Assembly (NCBI GenBank): GCA_024643345.1
Contig: JAHENB010000007.1
Span: forward strand, 9,455 to 73,454
Length of the DNA stretch: 64,000 nt
Source: Maribacter sp.
GTDB lineage: Bacteria; Bacteroidota; Bacteroidia; Flavobacteriales; Flavobacteriaceae
Reading direction: 5' to 3'
Position numbers and translations under genes: made by a program. Shown here one piece after another: positions 19,685-28,174 of this stretch. The notes beneath the pieces are model-generated. The model made no database searches, had not been told where the DNA came from, and worked only from the letters and a program-made list of their open reading frames with translations. The stretch's first letter is position 1, and each line of letters begins with the position of its first letter.

Positions 19685-20584
19685 TTATAACGACAAATAT
19701 AGTCTAATTCTCTCAATCTTCTCGACCGGGAAATCTTCAATCTCTCTTAATTCGTCAAAGGAATCGATACTTCCGTTGCGTTGCCGATAGGCCACGATGT
19801 TAAGCGCCAGATTTTGGGAGATATAAATCAGTTGGCGCAATTCCGCCACCGAGGCCTCATTGATATTGATTTTTTCCACCTTGGGCGATGTAACGACTTC
19901 AAAGCGTTCCAAGGCCCTTGTTACCACCACCGGTTCCAAACCATATACGTCGTACAATTGGTCTCCCACCAAAAAACCGCCCAACCGATCCCTGAATTTT
20001 ATGATCCTCTCGGAGAGCACGTCACCGATGCCATTGATCCCTTTGAGGTCTTCGCTTGTGGCCAGGTTCAAATCTGACTTGGGCAAGTCTTTTGTATCTG
20101 TTCCCTTCCTTGCTTGGCCGGTCTCCTGCTTTTTGGTAGGTTTATGATCCATTCCGGTTTTCACTGCCCAATCTGGAAATTTAAAAAAGGGAGACAGGGT
20201 ATTCAACAGCGAATCGGAGATTTGGGTAATCTGTTTAAATTCCGCTGCTGAATTGATAAATTTACCGTCGGTACGGTAGGCCTTTAAACGGTCCAGTTCC
20301 GCGACGGACAGCCCGAGTAGATAACCTCTGTAATCTGTGATGTAATTTGGATTGAAAGGGTATATTTTAAGGGAATCCTTAGTAGAAATCCGCGCCTTTA
20401 GCGTATCGATCTGGGCTTGGGTATCCCCATCCAGAACAAAATTTTGATCGACCCCAATGGAGGGAAGCGTTTTAAGGAGAAAGTAGCCCAGTTGAAGCAA
20501 AATAATGATCAGAAGCAAGTAAAAGACGCCACTGCGTTCCTGCTTTGTAAAGGAAAAGAAATCTATTTTCTTCCTGCCTTTCAA
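19685..20584 (-). CDS. Membrane-anchored helix-hairpin-helix protein (ComEA-like)
   Basis: 299 residues. A short cytoplasmic N-terminus (KGRKKIDFFSFTKQERSG) is followed by one transmembrane segment (about residues 19-37) and an extracytoplasmic region with three helix-hairpin-helix units. These are near residues 70-125, 165-210 (INGIGDVLSERIIKFRDRLG) and 235-290 (INEASVAELRQLIYISQNLA). The arrangement resembles ComEA, the DNA receptor of natural transformation, but with more HhH units and a longer linker; proteins of this type are common in Flavobacteriia and their role is not established. It starts 4 bp after the transporter small-subunit gene, which suggests shared transcription rather than shared function. 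Confidence 0.82.
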   Translation of the reverse strand: MKGRKKIDFFSFTKQERSGVFYLLLIIILLQLGYFLLKTLPSIGVDQNFVLDGDTQAQIDTLKARISTKDSLKIYPFNPNYITDYRGYLLGLSVAELDRLKAYRTDGKFINSAAEFKQITQISDSLLNTLSPFFKFPDWAVKTGMDHKPTKKQETGQARKGTDTKDLPKSDLNLATSEDLKGINGIGDVLSERIIKFRDRLGGFLVGDQLYDVYGLEPVVVTRALERFEVVTSPKVEKININEASVAELRQLIYISQNLALNIVAYRQRNGSIDSFDELREIEDFPVEKIERIRLYLSL

Positions 20585-20588
20585 AAAA

Positions 20589-20744
20589 TCAAGTGTTTTG
20601 CCTTATGACCTCTTCATCGTTCTCCGAATAGGAATCAGGTTCCGGTTTGGGAGGCGTGGTCAATACTTTATAGAAAAAATATATGGCGATAATGGTTACG
20701 GTACCTTGCGCCAAAAACATGATGATCAATGCGGTGGTGTTCAT
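20589..20744 (-). CDS. Small subunit of an NSS transporter (MetS family)
   Basis: 51 residues from the ATG at 20742-20744, overlapping the stop of the large transporter gene as ATGA. One transmembrane helix (ALIIMFLAQGTVTIIAIYFF) followed by a Pro/Glu/Asp-rich cytoplasmic tail. This is the layout of MetS, the small partner that MetP needs for methionine/alanine uptake in Corynebacterium. A longer reading from 20822 lies inside the transporter gene and is rejected. Assignment rests on size, topology and the coupled position. Confidence 0.8.
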   Translation of the reverse strand: MNTTALIIMFLAQGTVTIIAIYFFYKVLTTPPKPEPDSYSENDEEVIRQNT

Positions 20745-22555
20745 ACGGTGGCCCTCCCTTCTTTTTTGCGTCTGCGATATGCTAAATATACCAATAAACA
20801 AATAAACAGGAAGGTAGCGCACAACAGTACCCTTCCTATGTTCTTATAAAACACTTTATTGGTGAATTCGCCGACGGCTATGGTATCTCCCGGATTTAAG
20901 ACTTCCCCCATTTTTACTGAGGTATGCTGGCCACCTTCAAAGCGGTATTCTTTAAAATCGGTGAACACTTCCTGAAATGACTCCCCCTTAACCTTATCAT
21001 ATCGTTTTCTGGTATTCTCAAAGGACAATTTCACATATTGGTCTTCAACCGCTTCCACTTTTCCGAATGTATTGGAATCACCATTGAGTTTCTCCAAATA
21101 AAACCTTTTGGCAAAGGCCTTGTTATTAAAGGTATCCTTGTGTAAAATATTATCCGCCATATTGGGGATGCTTGCAACAAATACCCAACCCAACAACAAT
21201 GGCGATACAAATTTGATGATAAACCTATATAATTTTGGAATCTTTATATCTGCCCCCCTATTGATTTCTGCCCATCCCTTATCCATACCAAAAATCCATC
21301 CAAAAAGAATGATCTCAAAAAATGCAAAAACCACCAGACTTACCGTACCGGCCCAATAATCATAGTCATCAAATACCCCTTGCTGGTAAAATAAAACCGT
21401 TGGCAAGCCGATCAACAAAGCCAATCCACCAAACGACCAAGCACCCTTATTCTTGTTCCAACCAAATTCGTCGGCCATAAAGCCCATCCAAGGCGTACCC
21501 ATAGCCAAGGAACTGGTAATACCTGCGAAGAAGAGCAATCCGAACCACATTACTCCCGCTACCGCGGCCAATATTGGGCCCCATTGCTGAAACAAATAGG
21601 GCATGGTCTGGAAAGCCATTCCAAACCCGGCATTGTTTAGAACCCAATCCAGGCCCAAATAACCTGCGGCAATCGGAATGACTATGGCACTGCCCAGAAC
21701 CACCTCAACAAATTCATTCATGAACCCCGCGGATACAGCGTTCAATGCAATATCATCCTTGCTTTTTACATAAGATGCATAGCAATGGATGGTACCCATG
21801 CCCACGGAAAGTGTGAAAAATATCTGTCCTGCGGCGGCCAACCAAACTTTCGGATTCAACAACGAATCATATTGGGGCGTCCATAAGAAGTTGAACCCCT
21901 CCCAGGCATTTGCATTCGGAAAAAGATCGGATGCTCCACTGGTTCCTAGGGTATAGGCCTTCAATGCCAAGAAAATACCGAACAAAATCAAAAGGGGCAT
22001 GCCAATTTTGGCCACTTTTTCAACCCCCTTCAATCCTTTGGACAGGATATAGGTGTTCAGGACCAAACACAGGATATAAAAGATTACCGCTTCATAGGGT
22101 ATTCCCGTAGTGCTGTGTGCCACATCAACATAAGAATTGAAAAAGCCCGCGACCTCGCCCTGTGTCATGTTGCTAAAAGTGCCCATTAATGAATGGTAGA
22201 CATAGGATATGGTCCAAGATTCGATATAGGCATAGTATGCGACTATGGCCACGTTGGTAAATATGCCAAAAACGCCTATGTATTTGAGCAACCTCCCTTT
22301 TACCATAGAATCGAAAATATAAGGAGTGCTATGATTGCCAAACCTACCGCCATACCTTCCAGAAGACCATTCCACAAAAAGTAGGGGAATGCCCATTAAA
22401 AGAAAACAGACCAGATAGGGAATGATAAAGGCCCCTCCGCCATTTTGAACTGCCTGTACCGGAAAGCGAAGAAAATTACCTAGACCTACGGCATTGCCAG
22501 CCATGGCCAGAATGAGTCCTACGCGAGAACCCCATGATTCAGAAGATTGTGCCAT
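20741..22555 (-). CDS. Sodium-dependent transporter, neurotransmitter:sodium symporter (SNF) family
   Basis: 604-residue inner-membrane symporter with the LeuT fold. TM1 carries the Na+/substrate signature GNAVGLGNFLRFPVQAVQNGGGAF (residues 16-39), and ~11 more hydrophobic segments follow. Between the last two segments (about residues 465-570) is a hydrophilic domain of ~100 residues not present in compact LeuT-like transporters; a final TM and an RRRKKEGRATV tail end the protein. Together with the coupled MetS-like gene this suggests amino-acid uptake, perhaps methionine or alanine, but the substrate is inference. Confidence 0.93.
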   Translation of the reverse strand: MAQSSESWGSRVGLILAMAGNAVGLGNFLRFPVQAVQNGGGAFIIPYLVCFLLMGIPLLFVEWSSGRYGGRFGNHSTPYIFDSMVKGRLLKYIGVFGIFTNVAIVAYYAYIESWTISYVYHSLMGTFSNMTQGEVAGFFNSYVDVAHSTTGIPYEAVIFYILCLVLNTYILSKGLKGVEKVAKIGMPLLILFGIFLALKAYTLGTSGASDLFPNANAWEGFNFLWTPQYDSLLNPKVWLAAAGQIFFTLSVGMGTIHCYASYVKSKDDIALNAVSAGFMNEFVEVVLGSAIVIPIAAGYLGLDWVLNNAGFGMAFQTMPYLFQQWGPILAAVAGVMWFGLLFFAGITSSLAMGTPWMGFMADEFGWNKNKGAWSFGGLALLIGLPTVLFYQQGVFDDYDYWAGTVSLVVFAFFEIILFGWIFGMDKGWAEINRGADIKIPKLYRFIIKFVSPLLLGWVFVASIPNMADNILHKDTFNNKAFAKRFYLEKLNGDSNTFGKVEAVEDQYVKLSFENTRKRYDKVKGESFQEVFTDFKEYRFEGGQHTSVKMGEVLNPGDTIAVGEFTNKVFYKNIGRVLLCATFLFICLLVYLAYRRRKKEGRATV

Positions 22556-22692
22556 TTAATTTAGGTTGGGGCGCTAAATAAATACCCAGGGAAATGTAGT
22601 GAATAATTACATATGCACCGATAAAAATGGTGAAAAAGAAAAGAAGGCCCAACAACCCAAAAATGTGTCGATTAGGATATGCCTAAAAGTTA

Positions 22693-24312
22693 TTAGCCAA
22701 CCGTTTTAATGGCATCCAAATACTTATTGAGTTCTTCCTTGACCCTTGGGAAAAGTATCAATAAGCCTATCATATTGGGAAATACCAAAGCCAAGATCAT
22801 GGCATCCGAAAATGCGAACACGGCGCCCATGGAGGCAGATGCCCCAATGATGATAAAAGCAACAAATAAAAATTTATAGCAAAGATCGGCAACTTTGCCC
22901 CTTCCAAACAAATATTTCCATGATTGTAGGCCATAATATGACCAAGAAATCATAGTGGAAACGGCGAAGAGCACCACGGCAAGGGTGAGCACATAGGGAA
23001 ACCAAGGGATGACCGATTCGAAAGCCATTGAAGTGAGCGTAACCCCGCCCACATTCATGCCCTCGACCACAACCTGTCCCGCACCATCACCTCCGTAGGC
23101 AAAAATACCGCCACTGTTATAAAAAATAATCACCAGCGCGGTCATGGTACAGATCACAACAGTATCAATAAAAGGTTCCAATAAAGCCACGATGCCCTCA
23201 CTTGCCGGGTATTTGGTCCTTACCGCGGAATGCGCAATGGCAGCAGAGCCCGCTCCGGCCTCATTGGAGAAAACGGCCCTTCTAAACCCAACGATAAGTA
23301 CTCCAAAGAGTCCGCCCAAACCGGCTTCTGGCGTAAACGCCCCTTTAAAAATGAGCCCAAAAGCATCGTCGATATAAGAAAAATTGGCAAAGATGACTAC
23401 CAAACAGGCCACTGCGTAGATGATGGCCATAAACGGGACAATCTTCTCCGTGACCGATGCGATACGTTTTATGCCCCCAATGATGACGATACCAACCAAA
23501 ATAGCGAGCACGACGCCGATGATAAAGCCCGAGGATCCACCTTCCATCCCCATCATGGCGATCAATTGTTCGGCCGCCTGGTTCGATTGCACGGCATTGC
23601 CCCCGCCAAAAGAAGCCCCAACGCATAGAATCGCAAAAATAACGGCCAAAGCTTTGCCCAGACCGGTGTAGCCCCTTTGGTTCAGGCCTCTGGAGAGGTA
23701 ATACATTGGGCCCCCATATACGGTCCCGTTCTCATCCACATCGCGATATTTGACACCAAGGGTGCATTCCACAAATTTGGTCGACATGCTCAGCAGGCCA
23801 CATACGATCATCCAAAATGTGGCACCAGGACCTCCAATGGCTATGGCCAATGCAACCCCTGCGATGTTGCCCAAACCAACGGTTCCAGAAACGGCGGTGG
23901 CCAAGGCCTGGAAATGGCTTACCTCCCCATGGCCCTCATCACGGATGGTATCGACAATATCTCCGTCGACAATGTTCACTTCCGCTTTCTCTACCCCATG
24001 GCCTTCGGGCATATCCACGGAATCATATTTGCCCCTGACCACATTAAGTGCCAATGGAAACTTTCTAATATTTACAAAACCAAAGTAAAGCGTAAAAAAA
24101 GTAGCCCCCAACACCAATACAATGACCACTAAAGGCACTCCTGTTCCAGGGACTTCCCAGAAAACGATGCCTTCCCAAACGGCGGTGATGGGCTCGAACC
24201 ATGCATTGATCCTTTGGTCGAGGCCGGGTTCCACGGTCGTGACGTTCTGTTCTTGTGAAAATATTGCTATTGGTAAAAGGGTTGCAAATAAGGAAAGAAA
24301 ACTTTGCTTCAT
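22693..24312 (-). CDS. Sodium:alanine/glycine symporter, AGCS family
   Basis: 539 residues, inner membrane. Characteristic AGCS motifs are present: GTVGLGNIAGVALAIAIGG near residue 145, and EAGAGSAAIAHSAV near residue 350. About 11 transmembrane segments. Unusually, the N-terminus looks like a cleavable signal peptide (MKQSFLSLFATLLPIAIFSQ) before TM1, and an acidic hydrophilic loop (about residues 92-130) separates TM1 from the first signature. Substrate is most likely alanine or glycine with Na+. Single gene; neighbours on the same strand are separated by ~90-140 bp. Confidence 0.93.
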   Translation of the reverse strand: MKQSFLSLFATLLPIAIFSQEQNVTTVEPGLDQRINAWFEPITAVWEGIVFWEVPGTGVPLVVIVLVLGATFFTLYFGFVNIRKFPLALNVVRGKYDSVDMPEGHGVEKAEVNIVDGDIVDTIRDEGHGEVSHFQALATAVSGTVGLGNIAGVALAIAIGGPGATFWMIVCGLLSMSTKFVECTLGVKYRDVDENGTVYGGPMYYLSRGLNQRGYTGLGKALAVIFAILCVGASFGGGNAVQSNQAAEQLIAMMGMEGGSSGFIIGVVLAILVGIVIIGGIKRIASVTEKIVPFMAIIYAVACLVVIFANFSYIDDAFGLIFKGAFTPEAGLGGLFGVLIVGFRRAVFSNEAGAGSAAIAHSAVRTKYPASEGIVALLEPFIDTVVICTMTALVIIFYNSGGIFAYGGDGAGQVVVEGMNVGGVTLTSMAFESVIPWFPYVLTLAVVLFAVSTMISWSYYGLQSWKYLFGRGKVADLCYKFLFVAFIIIGASASMGAVFAFSDAMILALVFPNMIGLLILFPRVKEELNKYLDAIKTVG

Positions 24313-24400
24313 AATCTGGTCTGTTGGTTCTTTTTTCTTGATGTTGGATGGGCAATATCCAAAAAATATTCAACCCAATCAAATAATGGGTCTAATTATA

Positions 24401-25408
24401 TCAATCGATATGGAACATTTCATTTAATTTTCGAATCTGTTCCGGTCTTCCAAGAACAATGACCTTGCTTCTGGGCTGTAGTTGCAGATCGGCCTCCGGA
24501 TTAATGATGTAGTTACCGTTAGGTTCAATATACCCAATGATGGTACAACCCGTTTTTTTACGAAGGTCGAGGTCTCGCAGTGAGTTACAGTCCAATTGAT
24601 CTTTAAAATCCTCAATGGCCACTTCCTCTAAATTGGTAGTATGCTCCCCTTCCATCGAAAGCTTATCCATAAAAGTTATCAGGTCGGGCATTACGACCAG
24701 TGAGGCCATATGGTCTCCCCCAATTTTATCGGGCATGATTACTTTATTGGCACCCGCCAATTCCAATTTCTTCAGTGAATTGGCCAAAGAAGCCCTACTG
24801 ATAATGAACAATTTTTTATTCATTTGACGGGCCGAAAGCACAACAAATAGATTGGCTGCATCATCGGGCATGGCCGCAATCAAATACTGGGCCCGTTCAA
24901 TGCCGGCGGCGATCAACACATCATCATCATTGGCGTCACCCTCCACAAAAAGCACTTCATTTTCATAACGCGAAATAATCTCTTTGTCCTTTTCGATGAC
25001 CAGAAAAGGGCGTTTGTAGGCTTTTAGACGTGCTGCGGCTTGCATCCCGTTTCGGCCATAGCCACAGACCACTACATGTTTGGATAATTTGTTGATCATA
25101 TTCCTAGTTTTTTTCTTTTTGAGGAGTTGGAGCGAATTTCTTCCCAGAACGTATTCGGTTATAACCGAAATGGCAAAAGCGAAGATGAAAACGCTGGCAA
25201 CGATTAAAATTACCGTAAATATCTTTCCTCGGACATCCATGGGCCCCACTTCCGAAAAACCAACCGTGGTAACCGTTATAACGGTCATATATATGGCATC
25301 CATCAAACTGTACCCCGTGATGAACATATAGCCCAAAATCCCAAAAATCAAAACGGCCGTCATTAAGGTAAGGGCCAAATACATTCTGGATCGAAAGAGG
25401 TTCAGCAT
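24401..25408 (-). CDS. Two-TM potassium channel with RCK (TrkA-N/TrkA-C) domains
   Basis: 335 residues. TM1 (about 9-30), pore helix and filter (residues 40-52), TM2 (about 63-88), then a cytoplasmic RCK domain with Rossmann motif VCGYGRNG (114-121) and a TrkA-C domain near the C-terminus. This is the MthK/Kch architecture, gating by ligand binding to RCK. The filter reads TTVGFS rather than the usual TVGYG, so ion selectivity needs care. It starts 2 bp after the PspC gene, so the two are cotranscribed. Confidence 0.9.
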   Translation of the reverse strand: MLNLFRSRMYLALTLMTAVLIFGILGYMFITGYSLMDAIYMTVITVTTVGFSEVGPMDVRGKIFTVILIVASVFIFAFAISVITEYVLGRNSLQLLKKKKTRNMINKLSKHVVVCGYGRNGMQAAARLKAYKRPFLVIEKDKEIISRYENEVLFVEGDANDDDVLIAAGIERAQYLIAAMPDDAANLFVVLSARQMNKKLFIISRASLANSLKKLELAGANKVIMPDKIGGDHMASLVVMPDLITFMDKLSMEGEHTTNLEEVAIEDFKDQLDCNSLRDLDLRKKTGCTIIGYIEPNGNYIINPEADLQLQPRSKVIVLGRPEQIRKLNEMFHID

Positions 25409-25410
25409 AA

Positions 25411-25638
25411 TTATAGATCAAATACGGAAGTGCGTTTTGTATAGACCAAATCTTTGATTTTCAACCAAAAAGCCAAAAAAAGGTACAATGCAAACCCAAA
25501 CCCCAGGGTCACGAATGTAAGATAAATAAAGGAGGTCCTTACTACGCGGGCCCGAATTCCCAATCGCTCCGCGATGCGTCGGCATACTTCAAAACCTCGC
25601 TTTTGAAAATAATACAGAATGGTGTAGAAAAGATTCAT
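25411..25638 (-). CDS. PspC domain protein
   Basis: 75 residues: a compact PspC domain (GFEVCRRIAERLGIRARVVRTSFIYL) running into one or two membrane segments (SFIYLTFVTLGFGFALYLFLAFWLK). PspC proteins act at the inner membrane in envelope-stress responses, but the flavobacterial single-domain forms are uncharacterised. Two bases separate it from the K+ channel gene, so a joint membrane role is plausible but not shown. Confidence 0.82.
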   Translation of the reverse strand: MNLFYTILYYFQKRGFEVCRRIAERLGIRARVVRTSFIYLTFVTLGFGFALYLFLAFWLKIKDLVYTKRTSVFDL

Positions 25639-25768
25639 GGTCTAAAATTAACAAAAGAAAACTGAAATTTGAAAAGCTTATGGCCATATCGAAGCCATGC
25701 AAATGGCAATGGCCCATTCGGCCCTCATTTTATGGTCATCACCAAACCGCCTAACCTTTTAACGGCAT

Positions 25769-27052
25769 TTAAACCTGAAGCAACTTTTGGGCCACTGCAC
25801 ATTGGAGGCATTTGTTTTTGCTGCAATATTCATTATACAATTGCAGCACGGATTGACTTTCCATTGCATTCCGGACAGTTATGCCCAGGGCTTCAAAATG
25901 GTCGATGATATGATTGGCCTCTTTGCCTATTTCATACATGACTTCGATGATCGCTTCGTCGATCGCTAGGCCTTTGGTTTTATAATACGCATATTTTAAG
26001 GGAAGGATGGCATTGATAAGCAACAGGTTGATAAAGGGTTTTGTGAGTCTTTTGGCGCTTTGTTTGGACGTTTTTCCGAAGGTAAAATGATTTTTCCAAT
26101 AGGCGCTTGCTTCGGCCCCGAACAGCTCGTAATATTCTTTCAGAGTAGCGGCCTGCATGGCTTCATTGAACAGATTTTGACTTTTTGCATACAGTTCGGC
26201 AAGTTGGGAGAGTCTTATGGTTGGGAAATTATGGGGCCTCAATTTGAAAAAATCAGGTCTTGGCACCAGCTGGGAAACGAATCCAAATTTGCGCTTCAAA
26301 AAATGATATTCTTTCCTTAATGTCTTATAATATTTATCTTCGACCTCCGTTTGATCCAACAACCCGCTCAATCCTAAGAATACACTTTCGAGTTTGAAGG
26401 CGCTCTGCTGAAGTTTTCGTACCGTAGCGTAATCCATGACGTCGGCCAGCGCCATAAAGGAAACCGCATTCACTTTCGATCCGAAATTTTTTAAAAGAAG
26501 CGAAAAAAGCACTTGCTCCCAATCGTTATTTGAATGTAACAGGCGTTCGAATATTAAATCGGACTTCGATTCGAGCCGCTCGATATAGAGCCGCTCGAGC
26601 CAATGCGACCAAATGATACCTTTTATTTGGCTTATTTGCTTTTCACAATTGATAAAAGTCTTGTGCCTTTGATCAAACAAGTTCAGATAGGCCAACAGGA
26701 GATCCGGTGAAATCATTTTTTGAAGTTCCAGAGTAGGGATTTCGCTGTTATCGCTCCTGAAAACACGTGCATCATCTTGCCAAACCACGTGGAGGATCAC
26801 GTTATCATAGTTTGTATCTCTTTCATGGTTGTGCACGTACCAATCGGAAGATTTTTGGTGGATTTCAACGTTTCCCGCCCATAACTGCCCATTGATCTTC
26901 AAATGGGCATTGAAAAAATCCGGACCTGCCAGGAGGTTATGGGTACCGAGATCGATGATCTGAAGCTTCTCGTTGTTGGATGTCACCAAATCCTGTAAGG
27001 GCAACCTCTTGTATTTCCAGATAAAATGTAGGAGATCCTCGGTCATGGCCAT
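25769..27052 (-). CDS. DUF2851 family protein
   Basis: 427 residues, soluble, no signal peptide. I recognise it as the Bacteroidetes-specific DUF2851 family from its N-terminus (EDLLHFIWKYKRLP), the segment NLLAGPDFFNAHLKINGQLWAGNVEIHQKSSDWY and the C-terminal Cys-rich tail (CSKNKCLQCAVAQKLL) that may bind metal. Function unknown. Two ATGs (27052 and 27046) are possible starts. The gene stands alone between PspC and rhodanese genes, with no clear terminator on either side. Confidence 0.85.
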   Translation of the reverse strand: MAMTEDLLHFIWKYKRLPLQDLVTSNNEKLQIIDLGTHNLLAGPDFFNAHLKINGQLWAGNVEIHQKSSDWYVHNHERDTNYDNVILHVVWQDDARVFRSDNSEIPTLELQKMISPDLLLAYLNLFDQRHKTFINCEKQISQIKGIIWSHWLERLYIERLESKSDLIFERLLHSNNDWEQVLFSLLLKNFGSKVNAVSFMALADVMDYATVRKLQQSAFKLESVFLGLSGLLDQTEVEDKYYKTLRKEYHFLKRKFGFVSQLVPRPDFFKLRPHNFPTIRLSQLAELYAKSQNLFNEAMQAATLKEYYELFGAEASAYWKNHFTFGKTSKQSAKRLTKPFINLLLINAILPLKYAYYKTKGLAIDEAIIEVMYEIGKEANHIIDHFEALGITVRNAMESQSVLQLYNEYCSKNKCLQCAVAQKLLQV

Positions 27053-27108
27053 TGCTATTATACTGCAGATAAAGCTATGACTTCATCCTGCATTTATTTC
27101 GCGTTGGC

Positions 27109-27116
27109 CAAATTTA
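27109..27116 (-). promoter_or_regulatory. Possible -7 element of the DUF2851 gene
   Basis: TAAATTTG on the minus strand matches TAnnTTTG, 56 bases upstream of the start codon. No TTG lies at the expected distance, so this is weak. Confidence 0.35.
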
Positions 27117-27217
27117 GGGTGTGGTTCGCTTGTTTTTAAGGAAATACAAAAAAACCAAAGAATCAAAAAACCCAAGGATTACATCTTTTAAGTGGTCGGC
27201 ATTGAAAAAATGGGTCG

Positions 27218-27526
27218 TTATTCGGCAATCTCACCTTCCCAATTCATAAAACCCCCCGCTAAATTATAAGTGTTTTTGAATCCCAAGCTATTCATGATGG
27301 CACATGCCTGTCCGCTTCGGTTCCCACTTCGGCAATACACATAGTAGTTTTTCCCCTTTTCCAATTTCTCGATTTCCGCCAGGAAATCCTGACCAAGATA
27401 AAAATCGATATTGATGGCATTGGGTATGAAACCCTCTTCGAGTTCTTCAGGAGTACGTACATCCAACACCACGGCATTGCCATCTTGTTGTAATTGTTCG
27501 CTCCATTCTTCTTGTGACAAATCCAT
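27218..27526 (-). CDS. Single-domain rhodanese
   Basis: 102 residues, one rhodanese fold. The active-site loop is YCRSGNRSGQA (Cys near residue 70), with the usual N-terminal VLDVRTPEELEEGFIPNAIN motif. Such proteins carry sulfane sulfur on the Cys as a persulfide; the acceptor is not evident here. Cytoplasmic, no signal peptide. Divergent from marR. A -7-like TACTTTTG lies on the minus strand at 27568-27575. Confidence 0.93.
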   Translation of the reverse strand: MDLSQEEWSEQLQQDGNAVVLDVRTPEELEEGFIPNAINIDFYLGQDFLAEIEKLEKGKNYYVYCRSGNRSGQACAIMNSLGFKNTYNLAGGFMNWEGEIAE

Positions 27527-27567
27527 AAGCCTTAAAAATAATTATCTATGTTTTCTGGATAGAGATT

Positions 27568-27575
27568 CAAAAGTA
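27568..27575 (-). promoter_or_regulatory. Possible -7 element of the rhodanese gene
   Basis: TACTTTTG on the minus strand fits TAnnTTTG, 41 bases before the start codon. No convincing TTG at the usual spacing. Confidence 0.4.
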
Positions 27576-27633
27576 ATGTTTTTGGCAGAAATATGGGATT
27601 TGAATTTTTAACAAAAATTTATCGCATGCGAAG

Positions 27634-27663
27634 TTTGAAAAGCAAAAATTTTATTTACATTTG
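27634..27663 (+). promoter_or_regulatory. Promoter of marR-yceI
   Basis: TTTG at 27634-27637, 18 bp spacer, TACATTTG at 27656-27663: a full consensus match. The start site should be near 27667-27670 and the marR ATG is at 27686. Confidence 0.8.
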
Positions 27664-27676
27664 TATATACAATTGT
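27657..27676 (+). promoter_or_regulatory. Palindromic operator overlapping the marR promoter
   Basis: A 20-bp inverted repeat with one mismatched pair; the central 12 bases (TTGTATATACAA, 27661-27672) are perfectly symmetrical. It covers the 3' half of the -7 element and the expected start site, the usual place for a MarR dimer to repress its own gene. Binding is inferred from symmetry and position. Confidence 0.65.
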
Positions 27677-27685
27677 TGTACTGAC

Positions 27686-28132
27686 ATGAATGTAGAGGAA
27701 GCTATAAAAACCAATAAAAAAATCCCGCTCGAAAGTAGGACGATCATACATTTTTTTTTGGTGAACAATAAAATCAACGAAATGATTTCAGCTTCCTTAA
27801 AAGATTTTGACGTTTCATTGCAACAATTCAATGTTTTGCGCATTCTCAGGGGGCAAAAGGGCGAACCGGCGAACCTATCGACCTTGAACGAGCGCATGGT
27901 CACCAAAATGAGCAATACGACAAGGCTGGTCGATAAATTGATATTGAAGGGTTACGTAGATCGGGTTGTATGCCCATCGAACCGGAGGAAAGTTGAAATA
28001 CGAATTACCGACGAGGGCAGAGCCGCACTTGAAAAAATGGACGTGAATATGGAGGTCGTAGAAAACGAAATACTCAAAAACCTTTCGTCAAAAGAAATGG
28101 AACAACTGAACGAATTGTTCAATAAATTTTAA
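27686..28132 (+). CDS. MarR family transcriptional regulator
   Basis: 148 residues from the ATG at 27686; the longer frame from 27593 runs through the promoter and is rejected. The winged-helix domain spans ~residues 20-115, with the recognition helix region MVTKMSNTTRLVDKLILKGYV and the wing CPSNRRKVEIRITDEG. Terminal helices for dimerisation (MNVEEAIKTN..., ENEILKNLSSKEMEQLNELF) are present. One Cys (residue 96) lies at the wing base. It is 42 bp upstream of yceI on the same strand, so it probably controls itself and yceI through the palindrome in its promoter. Confidence 0.92.
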   Translation: MNVEEAIKTNKKIPLESRTIIHFFLVNNKINEMISASLKDFDVSLQQFNVLRILRGQKGEPANLSTLNERMVTKMSNTTRLVDKLILKGYVDRVVCPSNRRKVEIRITDEGRAALEKMDVNMEVVENEILKNLSSKEMEQLNELFNKF

Positions 28133-28174
28133 ATAGAAACCTTAATTATTAATTGAATTTAAATTTTGAAGATT

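Noticed and set aside
20745-20822. Longer reading of the small transporter subunit.
   Set aside because: It lies inside the large transporter gene; the ATGA overlap at 20741-20744 defines a natural start.
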